Source of the DNA: Rapana venosa
Lineage: Eukaryota; Mollusca; Gastropoda; Neogastropoda; Muricidae
Direction of reading: 5' to 3'
Assembly (NCBI GenBank): GCA_028751875.1
Contig: CM054134.1
Location: forward strand, 39,680,815-39,744,814
Length of the DNA: 64,000 nt
Part shown: positions 1-11,615 of the stretch, piece by piece
Numbering within the stretch: the first letter of the stretch is position 1
How the letters are laid out: every line of letters begins with the position of its first letter
Notes under the pieces: model-generated
Database searches by the model: none
Seen by the model: the letters and a program-made list of their open reading frames with translations, nothing else
Told to the model about the DNA's origin: nothing
Made by a program: the position numbers and the translations under genes

Positions 1-1157
1 TGGTGATAAAGTTGAGCACAATTAGATTATCATAAATGATGCATGAATTGTACCCCAGAATTATCAAAAAGCTCTTTGGAAACTCATTAATAGCAATGTT
101 ACGTTTCTCACTGAAGTCTGTATACCCCCCCAAAAAAAAAAAAAAAATCCCCCCCCCCCCCCCCCCCTCTTAAAACCCCCCCAACAAACCCACAACACCC
201 CTCGCCCCCTACCCCACCCCCCAAACAAAACAAAAAAGAGGAAGAGAGAGAAAAGGAAATAACAGTGTTGATTCTTGGGTGCACCCTTGCGGGGTTTCTG
301 CCTTTTTTTTCCCTCGAAATTGCTGCGAAATGATGTGGGCGCCAAAAAAAAATCTGGGACAGCACGTTTTTGAACAAACAGTGCACCATCACAACTGCTG
401 TTGGTATAATCTCTAAAGTTGCGCTTCTTCTACCAAAGTTCTCCATTGATGCTTCTGTTTGGCTAAGTGCTTCACATTTGACCAATCACAGAAACTGTAG
501 TTCATCCTTGTCAGTTCCTGTGGCAGTCATTACGTTGTTAAGCTACCCCAGGGGCAGCAAGATTTTTTGATTCATGCCTACAAGTGATCATCGTAATAAA
601 GTGGGCTCATCCTGCTCTGTTGTCCTCTTCGTTTACATCATCTTCCAAGAAGTGCACTCCAGATATAAGTGACGTGATTGGGGCAGAAATTGCAGACGCT
701 GTGTCCCAGCAGGTTCAGAGCTCGTAGATCTGGTAAGACGAGTAGCCCTGGCTTGAGAACCGTCAACATGGCATGCAGCAGTAGGCTATCCCCTGTGTAT
801 CAAACATGGAAAGAACAATGCCTTCACTAAAGGAGGATGCGCTAATTACAGACAGCACTTAAGGCATCACGTAAAAACACTGCTGATCACCAGGAGGCTG
901 TATGACACGAAACTCTTTAGAAAGAATTCGATCAGTTAGACAACTCTCGAGGGGGGACTTTGACATCAGCTTTAACCAATTATCTAGATCTCTCTCTCTC
1001 TGAATATAGAAATACAAATTTAACACTCTCTCTCCCTTCCTCTATCTCTCTGTGTCTCTGATCTTTTTTTTTTGGGGGGGGGGGGGGGGCAGAGACATGA
1101 CTTTGATATGGCTTTACTTACGTAGATATGTTTCTCTGAATGTGGAAATACAAATTT

Positions 1158-1236
<79 letters not shown>

Positions 1237-1594
1237 TCTCTCAGATCTCTCTCTCACCCCACTCTCTTTTTTTCCCCTCTCTCCTCTGTCCCTCCTCTCT
1301 CTGCCCTCCACCCCATCTCTCTCTCTCTCATGTGTCAGGAGTGCTTACTACAGATTAACTACAACACCTAAGGTGAATATTTAATCCTTTCTGCCTAGTA
1401 TTTGCCTATTTGTTTTGTTTCTCCTCCTTGAGAAGACAGCAGAAACAGAGTACTGAAGGTACTGTAAACAAATACTACTTGTCCCCTTTTTAAAAGTTTT
1501 TTAGGGGGCCCTTGGACCCACCTTGTTTTTTTGAAATCCTAGAATCAACACTGCAACAAGAAGACTCCAACCATGATCATATATTCAATTTCAG
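1..1594 (+). other. Upstream CDK1 intron or flank, no gene seen
   Basis: This stretch contains poly-C and poly-A runs (130-176), the (CT)n tract, and a short unit 'gaaatacaaattt' repeated at 1008 and 1144. No PSTAIRE exon was found on reading the plus strand. Confidence 0.5.
1160..1233 (+). repeat. (CT)n microsatellite, ~37 units
   Basis: An uninterrupted CT dinucleotide tract, with more imperfect CT-rich sequence to about 1330. It lies about 360 bp upstream of the first visible CDK1 exon. Apparent Ser/Leu or Arg/Glu repeat reading frames here are artefacts of the repeat. Confidence 0.97.
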
Positions 1595-1718
1595 GTTGTT
1601 GGATGTGCTGATGCAAGATAACAAGCTGTATCTGGTATTTGAGTTCCTGAGCATGGATTTGAAAAAATATCTGGACAGTATTCCAAATGGACAGCAGATG
1701 GAAAAAGGATTGATCAAG
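1595..1718 (+). CDS. CDK1: CDK1 exon: hinge and start of C-lobe
   Basis: The acceptor is ttcaatttcag and the donor is gtaatg. The exon starts with the last base of a split codon (probably AG|G, Arg) and reads [20 protein letters not shown] and on to GLIK. The frame is open upstream of 1595 to an ATG at 1512, but that part matches no CDK1 sequence and is intron. Confidence 0.95.
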
Positions 1719-4700
1719 GTAATGTATTGAAAGAGTTGGGTTTTGATATGTTGACAGTATCATTTGTTATATCTCATTCAGTACAAACATTCAGGAAGTG
1801 TTCTGCTGTATAGCTTATTGTAAATATGTGTGTCATCTCCTTCATTTGTTTATTGGGATTCATATGTGGAGATGCATAGCATCCCTACCTGGAAATACTG
1901 CACTTGGAGTTCCAGCTTTTCTATCCCTCTCTTTGTTTCTTCCCTGTTCCTTCCATCACCTCCTTGGTCTGTTTTCTGCCTTCTTGGTCCATTCTCCTGC
2001 CTTTTTTCCAGAAAGACTTAAAAGATGACAGATCTCTCCCATGCTGAAGTCGGATGTGCTGGGCCTGACTTGTCAGGCTCTTAACGGCAGTGCAACACAT
2101 TTCCACTCATATAAGAGACAACAGTAGCTGCTGTCTGAGTGTTAGACGAAGTTCATTGGGATACTTTTCTATACTTTTTTTTAACTGCAAAAACTTGATG
2201 ACATGCAGCAGATTCATTAGTACATTTGTTTCATTTTCAATGGCGTTTTGCCAAACGTGTCTTTTAAAAAAAAAAAAAAAAAATTCAGTTGTGTGCATCT
2301 TTAATCTTTTGTAAAGAGCAGAATGGTGTGTGGGTGCAAACAGATCTAAATAAATGTCCATTATATTAATATAATTACTGTGTGTCTTGCACTAAGAACC
2401 ATTTGGAAAGCTCTCTCTCTCTCTCTCACTCTCTCTCTCTCTCTATATATATATATGTGTGTGTGGTGTGTGTGACCAAATATTACGAAAGGGCCGAAAA
2501 AATGGGCAGAATTAACTCCTGAAAGTCCTCTTTATTGAGGTTACTTACCTGAATGTAATGTACTTGAGTGGAAAGGAGAGAGAGATTGGCTTTTTAACTC
2601 TCTACTACCGTCGGCGGGTTGACCCGCCCTCTTACTACTTGGTCCGCGAAGCCGCGGGCGGGTGTGCCCGCTGAATACCTGGGGACACCTGGTGTCTCCC
2701 TTTGCGCTATTTATATACCATGGTCTCACACCCCTTATCGCTTTAGACATGCGCAGTGAGCTCCCAGATAGTGTAGCTGCCGCCATTTGCAATTTTTGCT
2801 TCAGTTGATCGATTTTGGTGCCGATTTTTTCGATTTTACAGCGATGTCATCGAGTAACAATTTTTGGAGGGAGCTGCATCAATATGGCGACTGCTTCAAC
2901 GAACTTTTTGGAGGATTTTCTGTGAAAATAATGGCAGAATCTGAACTTATGTGGACTGAAATGGACTTAGAAGCTGAACAGAGGATTCAAGAGTTGCAGA
3001 GTGGAATGGATGTGCTGTGTTTATTGGTGATTTGAGTGATGAAGATGACTATGACAGTGGTGTAAACAACGATCCTGCCGAGGGGGGCATATGACTGTGA
3101 CTGGCTTAAAATGAAAGAATTTCGTGAAAATTGTGGCTCCAGAAACTTGCAAAACGATGCTAGTGACTCGTGGGTAGTATGATGGGTTTTTTTCTTCTGT
3201 TTTTCACTGACGAAGTGCAAAATAAAATTGGAACAAACCCGTGACCTGATTTCAATGGCTGTCTGTTCGTCAGCCTGTATGCTTGTTTGTGAGTGTGATT
3301 GCATGTTATTCTAATATTATCTGAACATTATTACTTATTTTGCATGTTTGATTTTATTTCACTTCATCTTTACAATTCTTTACCTCTTGAAATAGTCATA
3401 TTTTAAAAATTATTGCATAACCACCGTAGCCAACAACAACCGCAACATCATTGCCATCAGCATTCCACAACAACAAGTCACACGAGTCAAACGAAGAAAT
3501 ATTGAATTTTTATTCACAACTTAACAAGTACAGAAAGTTTCATGTAGATCTGTCTTTATTTCGATTTTTTGTTATTTTTTAAAGTCAGTAGGTGTGAAAC
3601 TGAAAGACACTGCAGAAAATACTTGGTATACAGTGGTAAGTAAGAGAAACGGAACGCGGTAGTAGAAGAGTTAATTGTGTGTATCATGAAAGGTGGTTCA
3701 GGTTCTAGTCTTTGGGGTCAGATTATTAAATACAAATACTTTGTGTAGCATATCTTTAGTGAACATCAGTAAATTCATGGCAGTTGGAAAGATGTCCCGC
3801 CATTCTCATTGTAGCATTATGTTTTTGATTTCAGAGCTTCATGTACCAGATTGTGTCTGGTATCCTCTTCTGCCACAAGAGACGAGTACTGCATCGAGAT
3901 CTGAAGCCTCAAAATTTGCTGATTGACAACAAGGGGGGCATCAAGATTGCTGACTTTGGTCTTGCTCGGGCTTTTGGAATTCCAGTCAGAGTTTACACTC
4001 ATGAGGTTAGACTTGTGTACCTTTTATCAGATCCTTGTGCCATAACGTTTTGGCTGTAGTTTTATAAGTTGACCCACTTACACAACCATACATATAGTTC
4101 AGAAAAATCCTGTTTAGCATGGTTCCTGAAATATTCTGGGGCAATCTTGCAACGCACCATGGCAGATTCCAGGATGACATAGGTACTGCATGAATCACAC
4201 CTCTTTGAAGTTCCTTTTTAAAATAAAAAAAACCCACTGAAAACAAAAGTTGAAAAGTCTGAATTTTATACCGAGTCAGAGAGGTCTGCATAAACCCTGT
4301 ATATCTAATGGGGAAAATTTTTTCAGGCACATGCACACAATCCCACATATTTTGAATGACTTTACACTCAAGCTCACACAATTCTACCAGCACTTTTCGT
4401 TGTAACTGTTAGTCTTAGATGTCTTCATATGTAGGTTTCATTAAATTGGTTTTCATGTCAGGAGATTTTTTTTTTTTAATGCTTCAGCTTCAGGGGGCTG
4501 TACCCCCTAACCCCCTGCTTTTTTGGAGGGAGAGGGGTCACACCTCTCCCTTAAACTCAACTGATTTTTGACTCTCAGAGGCTGGTTGCTTTACTGTGTT
4601 ATTCCCGTAGTTTTGCATACTTGGCATACCTTAGCACTTAGGTGCTGGCTATGGTAACAACAAAAATCCAACAAAAATTTTAGCATTGGACATTTAAAAA

Positions 4701-7524
4701 AAAAAAAGAAAGAAAAAGACTTGTGAAGTTCACTATATCAGGAAAATGAAATATTGTCTTCTGTGTGCAGGTAGTGACACTTTGGTATCGTGCTCCTGAG
4801 ATCCTGCTGGGGTCATCACGATACTCCACTCCTGTGGATGTTTGGAGCATTGGCACTATGTTTGCTGAAATGGTCAACAGACGTCCACTCTTTCATGGAG
4901 ACTCTGAAATTGATCAGCTGTTCAGGATATTTAGGTAAGCTGCACTTTGTGCCTCTGTAAGGTTGACAAAAAAGACCTGCCATAATTATGACTAATGATC
5001 AGTGCATGCCATATTTTGTGTGCTGGATGGTGATTGCAGTGTTGATTCTAAGCTGCAGGATTCCGTGAAGTGGTGTGTGAGTCTGCCAGCCTTCTGAAGT
5101 TTGGAATAGTAGTTACTTGGTAAACAAGAAGGTAACAGTAGGGCTCCTTGGATGTGTGTGTGCGCATGTGTGAGAGGGAAAAAGAGTGATATGTGGTATA
5201 TGCACTCAAAAAGGGGTAGTCTTCAGTAGCTAAGATTATATAGTACTCCTGATGGTAATCACACAACCACTGAAAATAATTTTACGGATGAAAACATGCT
5301 AAAAGCCACCATGAGAGATTAGCCGGTCTGATTTTGCAGCAAGATTTCCTAAAGCAATACAATCATTACTGATATTTTGCAGGACCATGGGGACTCCTAC
5401 AGATGAAACCTGGCCTGGTGTAAGCGGACTGCCAGACTACAAAAGCTCCTTCCCCTGCTGGAAGGGTACACAGCTCTCATCTGTCGTAAAGAACCTGGAT
5501 GAAGATGGCATGGACCTCCTTCAGGTGCTCTTTCGTGTTAGATCTTTATAGACCGTACAAATGCATGCAGATATTTGCTAAAAATCTTGGTGGGTTTGTT
5601 TTTTCTATTTTGTTCTTGGGTTGAAAACAAGTGTCCTGAAAAGGTTAAAAAGCAAAACAAAACTCACAGAGCTCTAAACATATTTATACTTTGAGAGCCA
5701 AAAAGATGTAATGAATGGACAGGTGAGCTTTTGTGATCACTTAGTTTTAGTCTGTTTTCAGTGCTAATTGCATTCTTGAGTCAAATAAATACCACTTTAA
5801 GATGAACTGCAGCAATTTTTTGTTTATGAAGAAAATGACACAAAATAGCTGTAATCAGGCATGGTACGTCTCTGCGAATTCATGGAAATCCCCGAAAAGG
5901 AAAAATTAATAAAATAAAATAAAATAAAAATGAAAGAAGAAAACCGTCAAGGGATGTAACTTCCATGCGGATTACTTCCCTTCTCTTCTTGACATCACAA
6001 GTTATCACTAGGTAGCAAGTGGCCTGTCTCTGTTGAAAGAAGTGGGCCATGTGTATCAGTTTTCATGAAAGGGATGGACTAGAGGAGTGAAAGGGGATGG
6101 TAGGAAGGGGGAGAGTGGGTGGTGGTGGGGGGCTTTCACTGACTGTTCCACTTCAGCTGTGGGAGCAGTGAGAGAGCAGCACTGTTTACAAAACAATCAG
6201 CAGGCCAACCTGCCTCCCATTTCTTTTTCATGGAGAGAGCCCCCCCCCCCCCCCTCTCTCTCTCTCTCGCTCTCTCACACTCTCTCCCTGTCTGTCTCCT
6301 ACCCTCTCACACACTCTCTCTCTCTGCTCTCTCTCTTTTCTCTCTGTCTCTCTTACATAATACACACACACACACAGTTTCTCTCACACACATACTGCTT
6401 TTTTGGGGTATTATTCCATGTGTTTCTCACTATCCCCCCCCCCCCACCCTCTCTCTCTCTCTCTCTCTCTCCTTTCTTTCTTTCTCTCTCAATCCGTGTT
6501 AGTGCATATTTGTCTAGATATGCCCTTATTTTTGCTATGTGATTACTTTGGTATAAAGCCTCGTTTGGGTTGACTGATACAGGAGCGTTTATTTTAGGGC
6601 AGAGATTGCTTAGTATGAAGAACTGAAATTAATTCGAGGAGAGGCTTTTTTACAGCCCAGAATGACTAAAAAAGCTTCAGGGGCAGTTGCCCCATGACCC
6701 CGTTTTTTTTTCTTTTTCTTTTTCAAGCACCACCATCCCCTGTGCCCTTTTTTTCTTCTGTTTTCCAATTGCTATGTATGTTTTTCTCACCAAGTCATCT
6801 GTCTCTTTCACACACACACACACCCCCCCCCCCCCCACCACCTTTTTCCTTCCCCTTTGATAGCCTAATGGTTAGATGTTAAGCTCATGATCTCACAGCC
6901 TGGGTTGGAGCCACCACTGAGATGCCCATTTAAGGGATTTTACCCCAAGATTTATGGTAGAATTTATCTTGGTTTGGTAGAGATGAAATCATTTTCTACA
7001 CATAGTGCAAATACCTTCCAAGAGTCAAAGATTTATTTCATTTGTCGCACACTGTTGTCAAGTTATCAATAGCTTTACTGTGTATGATTTGGAATAAATC
7101 AAGGTGGAGATAAAAGTTTTCAGGGTTACTTCTGATGCATGTTAATGCCTTAAATTTTCCTGACTTTGCTGGGGACTCTTTGTGATTTGTGTTACCAGGT
7201 TTTTTTTAAAGAATAGTTATTAAAACTAATGTCAGTTTTAGGACTGTTAATATATTTTCGCTCAGATTTGAGATTTTCATCAGTTTTCCGAAGTGTTCCA
7301 TCAGTTGTGTTCTTTGGCTGGTAGCCCTTGTCAAGGAGAAAGTATATTTTGAGAATGTCATGTGGCTCTCTGTTTCCTTGTTGCAGAAAACGTTGTTGTA
7401 TGACCCAATCAAACGAATCTCATGCAAGGCCATGATGCACCACCCATACTTCACCAACATGGACAAGTCCGTGTTACCAGCCAGTCTGATTGCCTTTGAA
7501 AACTACGAGGAAAGGTGCGACTGA
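1595..7524 (+). CDS. CDK1: Cyclin-dependent kinase 1, partial (last five exons)
   Basis: Five exons (1595-1718, 3835-4005, 4771-4934, 5383-5524, 7387-7524) join in phase to encode about 245 residues ending in TGA. CDK1 is the cyclin B-dependent Ser/Thr kinase that drives entry into mitosis. Visible marks are [16 protein letters not shown] after the hinge, the catalytic loop HRDLKPQN, the DFG motif, the T-loop RVYTHEVVTLWY holding the activating Thr, the RAPE form of the APE motif, and [28 protein letters not shown] separates CDK1 from CDK2 and CDK3. Splice positions match those of vertebrate CDK1. The first ~60 residues (glycine loop, Thr14/Tyr15, PSTAIRE helix) are missing; no such exon was seen in bases 1-1594, so they probably lie upstream. 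The C-terminus, [16 protein letters not shown], is longer than in vertebrates. Introns hold an element B copy and SINE-like pieces. Confidence 0.95.
1873..2155 (+). repeat. Repeat family F, copy 1
   Basis: An interspersed repeat, also found at 11329, 37270 (inverted) and 49255 (inverted). Shared landmarks are 'tctttgtttct', 'ttggtccattctcctgcc', 'ccagaaagactta', 'gggcctgacttgtcaggc' and 'gttagacga' at the end. No class could be assigned. It lies in a CDK1 intron. Confidence 0.8.
2594..3674 (+). mobile_element. TTAA-flanked piggyBac-type element, family B copy 1
   Basis: The element is flanked by TTAA. Its ends are TTAACTCTCTACTACCG and CGGTAGTAGAAGAGTTAA, inverted repeats with a one-base difference. 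Just inside the left end is a perfect hairpin, GGCGGGT-tg-ACCCGCC. A short frame at 2841-3035 ([20 protein letters not shown]), followed in another frame by DEDDYDSG, looks like the acidic start of a transposase, cut off by frameshift and deletion. TTAA targeting is characteristic of piggyBac. The element is non-autonomous and lies in a CDK1 intron. Confidence 0.85.
3835..4005 (+). CDS. CDK1: CDK1 exon: catalytic loop and T-loop
   Basis: This 57-codon exon is phase 0 at both ends, with acceptor tttgatttcag and donor gttaga. It encodes [17 protein letters not shown], the catalytic [22 protein letters not shown] and YTHE. The Asp and Lys of HRDLK and the DFG Asp are intact, so an active kinase is expected. 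Confidence 0.96.
4484..4540 (+). repeat. Short hairpin-containing repeat
   Basis: The sequence 'gcttcagggggctgtacccc' followed by 'ctaaccccctgctttttt' is similar to 6674-6712 ('gcttcaggggcagttgcccc' then 'atgaccccgttttttt'). AGGGG...CCCCT can pair. It may be part of an old dispersed repeat; both copies are in CDK1 introns. Confidence 0.5.
4771..4934 (+). CDS. CDK1: CDK1 exon: P+1 loop and CMGC insert region
   Basis: Acceptor ctgtgtgcag, donor gtaagc. It encodes [20 protein letters not shown], then [14 protein letters not shown] and [14 protein letters not shown]. It ends two bases into an Arg codon that the next exon completes. Confidence 0.96.
5383..5524 (+). CDS. CDK1: CDK1 exon: C-lobe
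   Basis: Acceptor gatattttgcag, donor gtgctc. It completes the split Arg codon and encodes [20 protein letters not shown], then [14 protein letters not shown]. The pattern GTP..E.WPGV..LPDYK is typical of cell-cycle CDKs. Confidence 0.94.
6240..6500 (+). repeat. CT/CA-rich low-complexity tract
   Basis: A mixture of poly-C, (CT)n and (CA)n runs in the last CDK1 intron. The apparent 151-residue plus-strand frame (6087-6542) is an artefact of this composition. Confidence 0.9.
6850..6935 (+). repeat. tRNA-like SINE head (remnant)
   Basis: A box A-like 'tagcctaatggttaga' is followed about 35 bases later by a box B-like 'gggttggagcc', the spacing of a tRNA-derived Pol III promoter. No cloverleaf acceptor stem is evident, so this is scored as a SINE remnant and not a tRNA gene. 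Confidence 0.45.
7387..7524 (+). CDS. CDK1: CDK1 terminal exon
   Basis: The acceptor is ccttgttgcag. The exon encodes [31 protein letters not shown] and a 14-residue tail before TGA at 7522-7524. The L.YDP..RIS..A..HPYF block is the conserved kinase C-terminus. Confidence 0.95.
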   Translation, partial: KTLLYDPIKRISCKAMMHHPYFTNMDKSVLPASLIAFENYEERCD

Positions 7525-9450
7525 AAGGCTGTGCCTTGGAGTCAAGTGCCCTGCCACAATACTTTCCTTTGCAACTACAATGTATTTTCACGTCTCGGTC
7601 TTGCCTGTTCAGACACATACTGTGTCAGGTATTGGAATAATCGAGAGACAGAGCAGGTTGGGTGAGTGTTGTCCAGGACATGGAAAACTCTTCTGGAGCC
7701 TGATAGGATAAGTAGAGTACCCAAACACCCAAGTTGAGAAATTGGATTAGGGTTGGTGGGGAACTAGCCTCCTGTGCTTTTGTTTTGTGATGAACTACCC
7801 AATGTATCCTGTTCATTTTCATCACTGTTTTGATTGAAAGGGTTGGTTTATTCCTATTCTCCTCAGATATAGTCAAAAGGAGGAGGAGGAGGAGGGTTTA
7901 TTGAATTGTCAGACCAGGACTTGAAGAAGACAAGTGTGTTTTCTATTTTTTTCTGTGTGTGAATTTTTTTTTTTTTGGGGGGGGGGGGGGGGGGTATGTT
8001 GCATGAGGGAGGATTAGACCAGGACTTGAAGAAGACAAGTGTGTTTTCTATTTTTTTCTGTGTGTGAATTTTTTTTTTTGGGGGGGGGGGGGATGTTGCA
8101 TGAGGGAGGATTAGAAGATATTTATTTTCTAGCCTTTTCACATACATCAGAAAAAGAGATGGGTGAGAAGTAGCTTATATTTAAATGATCAGAACTGGAT
8201 TTCGAGAAACTAATTTGTTTTCTCTGTTTATTTTATTTATTTATTTTATTATTATTATAGAGTGGGGAGTGGAAGAAAGAAAAGGACAGCATCTATATAA
8301 ATTTATTACAAGCAAGGTCACAGCCATATTTTTATATGTATTTTGTATTACTGTCCACTTTCAAAAAGAACTCTGTATTGGCCTCTGTTGTGCTCTATGC
8401 CGTGAAAAAGGAATTTTATATTATTTATACCAGTTTCGGTTTGTTAGTTCATTTCAAGCCTACATTTTCTGTTCTGCAAAAGTCATTTCTCTTTACATCT
8501 GTGACGGCGCTAAGTAGTGATAAAATACAGTTGTGGTTCATTACCAGTGATAGACCTGCAATTGTGGTTCATTAGGTTTAGAAAGGACCTCTGTTTATAT
8601 CTAATGTAATCAGGGAATTAAAATGTTTGACAATAAGAAGTTGATAGATTGGAAGATGCCAGCATTTGTTTGTAATTGGAAAATGTGCATGCTTGTGAAC
8701 AAGTCTGGAGTGAGCATATGAGTATTTTGTATGAACTAACCTCGTGTGTAAGAGAATTCAAGAAAGGGAATCATTTTTGTATGTCTTTTCTTTATTGCTT
8801 TGCAAGTACCACTCAAGTGTTCATGTATGTTTGGTCCAGCATTTGTGGTGTTCACGTAACTTTTCTGCCTGCCTCCAGTCTTTATGACTAGCATGTAGTC
8901 TTTGTGTGCACTATATTCAATCGATAACATATATATGTGTTGATTTGTGTTCAGTTGATTAAGTCGGACAATAGCTTTTGTGTTTTACTGGTTGTCTTCA
9001 AATCCTCTTTTGTTGTTGTTGAGTTTTCTTTGGTTTTGTTTTGTTTTGTTTTGTTAACCAGATATTTCTGGAAAGATTCAAACTTCTTGAGATGGGTAAC
9101 TGCAAATGCAGAAACTTTTCATAACACAACAAATTTTACAAAAATTTTTTATCGGGATTGCTATCCTAATGTGCTTTGAAAAAAACTTATTTCATACCAA
9201 ACAAGTTTGTTTTGATTTTAAAGTTAAATTCACATGTAAACTTGAATAGAAGCATGAAAAAAAATATTTAAAAATTAGGGATTTGGTCTTTTATGACTGT
9301 TAGGTAATTTTTCTCCTTTCTGATCCTGCATCTTGTAGACATATACCCCTGATGTATGGATGATCAAGCAGAACTGTTGCAATGAAAAATAATGACAAGG
9401 GCAGTTTGGTCATTCAGACTCTGAAATAAATTTCTGTTTTAGTCACTGGG
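7525..9450 (+). other. CDK1: Putative CDK1 3' untranslated region
   Basis: No coding similarity was seen after the stop. An AATAAA at 9425-9430 is one candidate polyadenylation signal, but its use cannot be shown from sequence. The stretch includes a 104-bp tandem duplication (7911-8117) and AU-rich sequence. Confidence 0.3.
7911..8117 (+). repeat. Tandem duplication of ~104 bp
   Basis: Two near-identical units each run from 'gaccaggacttgaagaagac' through a T-run and a G-run to 'gttgcatgagggaggatta'. They differ mainly in the lengths of the T and G runs, so the duplication is recent. They lie downstream of the CDK1 stop. Confidence 0.85.
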
Positions 9451-10196
9451 GCAGTTTTCATTTCACATTCCACTGCCATGCAGGTCAAGTACCAATTGTG
9501 CCTGTATTGATGTAATTTTGATTTATAGGAGACTGCAAACGATAGAATGGTACCAGACAGAAGCACAGGGACATATGGCAGCATTTACGCACTTGTCCTC
9601 ATAAGAAAACTATTGGTAATTCTGATTGTTGCTCACCATTTAGTGTTAACAAAGGTGTGTGGTGTGATACTAGACATCTTGGTGATGACCATTGTGGTTA
9701 GTTTTCTTAGAAACAACTTGCAGTAAGCTATCTTGATGGGTTGGTGCTCTGAGAAAGTACAGCTTTGAATTCTTTTCCTTTTTTATGTAATGTGTGTGCG
9801 AGAGAGAGAGAGAGAGAGTAATGGTCAGAAGCAAGCAGTGTAATCATGAAAAATGCTGTATTTGCTTGCAGTTCAATGCAGCAGTCATTGATTAAACTTG
9901 ATGACCACTGATACTTTTGCATTTGTCTTTCAGTCAAAGGAAGTGGAAATGTGTGGTGTGAAAGACATTGAAGCATCTTATGGCATGTGAAAGCCTACAT
10001 GTTTCATCAGATACTGTCAGATTTTTGTTTTATATGAAATACATTAAAGTGGGGAAAAAACCATATGGTAAGGAAACAAGTGCCGTCTTCTTTCTTGACA
10101 CTAGCAGAGCAGCACCAGCGACTTGCAGCTGGTCGTTTTCAATCATTATGTCACTGCCATTGAACAATCAGTCAGACTCATACTTGTAATGCAGAT

Positions 10197-10440
10197 GGTC
10201 AAAAGGTACCCCATAACCTATGGGGTCGTTAGGGAGCGAGATGTCGGAGACCTTGGCTTCTCTGTAGGCCAGCGTCTTGAGGAAAGTGCCCCATTTCTTC
10301 TCGCTGCTTTACCTTCCCTGTCCCTAAAAGGGGCAGGTATCCATTTACAGCTTGGAAGGGGGGCAGGGACTGCTGCATCGGTTTGGGGAGAGCAAGTGCT
10401 CTGACCACTGAGCTTGTCCCATCCCAATGCAGATGGTGCC
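10197..10440 (-). mobile_element. tRNA-like SINE (SINE-1), copy 1
   Basis: Read on the minus strand it begins 'gggatgggacaagctcagtg' (a box A-like segment). It continues through 'gctgtaaatggatacctgcc' and 'gggaaggtaaagcagcgag' to the tail 'ataggttatggggtaccttt'. The body matches 48150-48355 and 52106-52401. The head retains the tRNA-like part but lacks the 5S-like block of the copy at 52106. Confidence 0.8.
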
Positions 10441-11328
10441 ACTTTTAAATCTGAGCAAATTTCAAACACCTATGAAAATAACACTCCTTTTTACTGCTAT
10501 GTGACATAGACTATGACCTTACCAACTTTCAGCAAAGTCCAGAAATCAATATTCAGTGCTCTGGAATGTCCAACTTCTCCACAAGTTTTCTTATCCTTGT
10601 GATAGGGGTGGTAATCATTCTTGGGTGTTGTTCCTTATGTTTTCAGTAGCAGCGTCATTTAATGCATAGCTCTTAAATGAACAATAAGATTAGAAAAGAA
10701 AAGATCTACTGATTGGTCCATCAACAGCTGCAACAGGTTACCGACCGCACGTTGGTTTTCTTGTAGACATGCAAAGGCAGTGCTGATTCTAGACGGTGCC
10801 ATTGTGGGATTCTTAATCTCCTACCAGGGCTGCCTGTATTACAGTTGATCTTAGAGAAAGGGGCATAAATAAGGAGGTAGCTCAAAACAGAGAGATGGAG
10901 AAAGCTCATCTATGTCAAACCTCCCCTGGGAGAAACATGACAAAAAAGGAGTTATCTCCTAGGCGCAACAAAAATTGCGCATTGAGTGCAAAAAAAAGAA
11001 AACGAAGGAACCGGGAGGTGTATCACTGAATGATGGATGCACCATTGTGGCTGCTGCGTGTTCAGCCTGAATTTATTACAGTATATAAAACTAAATACTG
11101 TTTTCTGTCGATGTTTGTGATTGGCCAAGCGCTTCAGTTCTGACCAACCATTAGTTTAAACAGAATTGATTCAAGAAAAGTGTCACAAAAATATAAGCAC
11201 ACCTTGACAGAACAAGAAGTAAGCTTACAGTAGTCCTGTCATAATTTACATTTACACATTGTGATGGATGACCAACCATTGTATCCGTTTACTACCAATG
11301 CATCAGGCGGGGAGGGGTGGGGGTATAA

Positions 11329-11615
11329 AAAGCATCCCCACATTCTGGAAATATTTGTGCTGGAAAGGTCCTCTTTTCTATCAATCTCTTTGTTTCTGCC
11401 TTGTGGTTTTTTTCTTTCTGTCACCTCCTTGTCTATTTTCTGCCTCCTTGGTCCATTCTCCTGCACTTATTCCAGAAAAAAAATCAAAAGATATTCCCTT
11501 TTATGCTCAAGTTGGATGCACTGGGCCTGACTTGTCAGGCGCTTTATGGCAGTGTGATGCATTTTCGTTCATATAACAGACAACAATAGTTGCTGTTTTA
11601 GCGTTCAATGATGAA
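11329..11615 (+). repeat. Repeat family F, copy 2
   Basis: Matches the other three copies from 'gcatccccac' through 'tctttgtttctgcc', 'ccattctcctgc' and 'gggcctgacttgtcaggc' to 'gcgttcaatga'. It has no obvious terminal repeats. Confidence 0.8.

Noticed and set aside
1020..1371. Ser/Leu and Arg/Glu repeat proteins on both strands
   Set aside because: These are translations of the (CT)n microsatellite.
1512..1594. ATG at 1512 as the CDK1 start
   Set aside because: The frame is open, but the residues [14 protein letters not shown] match no kinase, and a good acceptor (ttcaatttcag) stands at the exact position where CDK1 homology begins.
6087..6542. 151-residue plus-strand open frame
   Set aside because: Its composition follows the CT/CA low-complexity tract and it has no domain.
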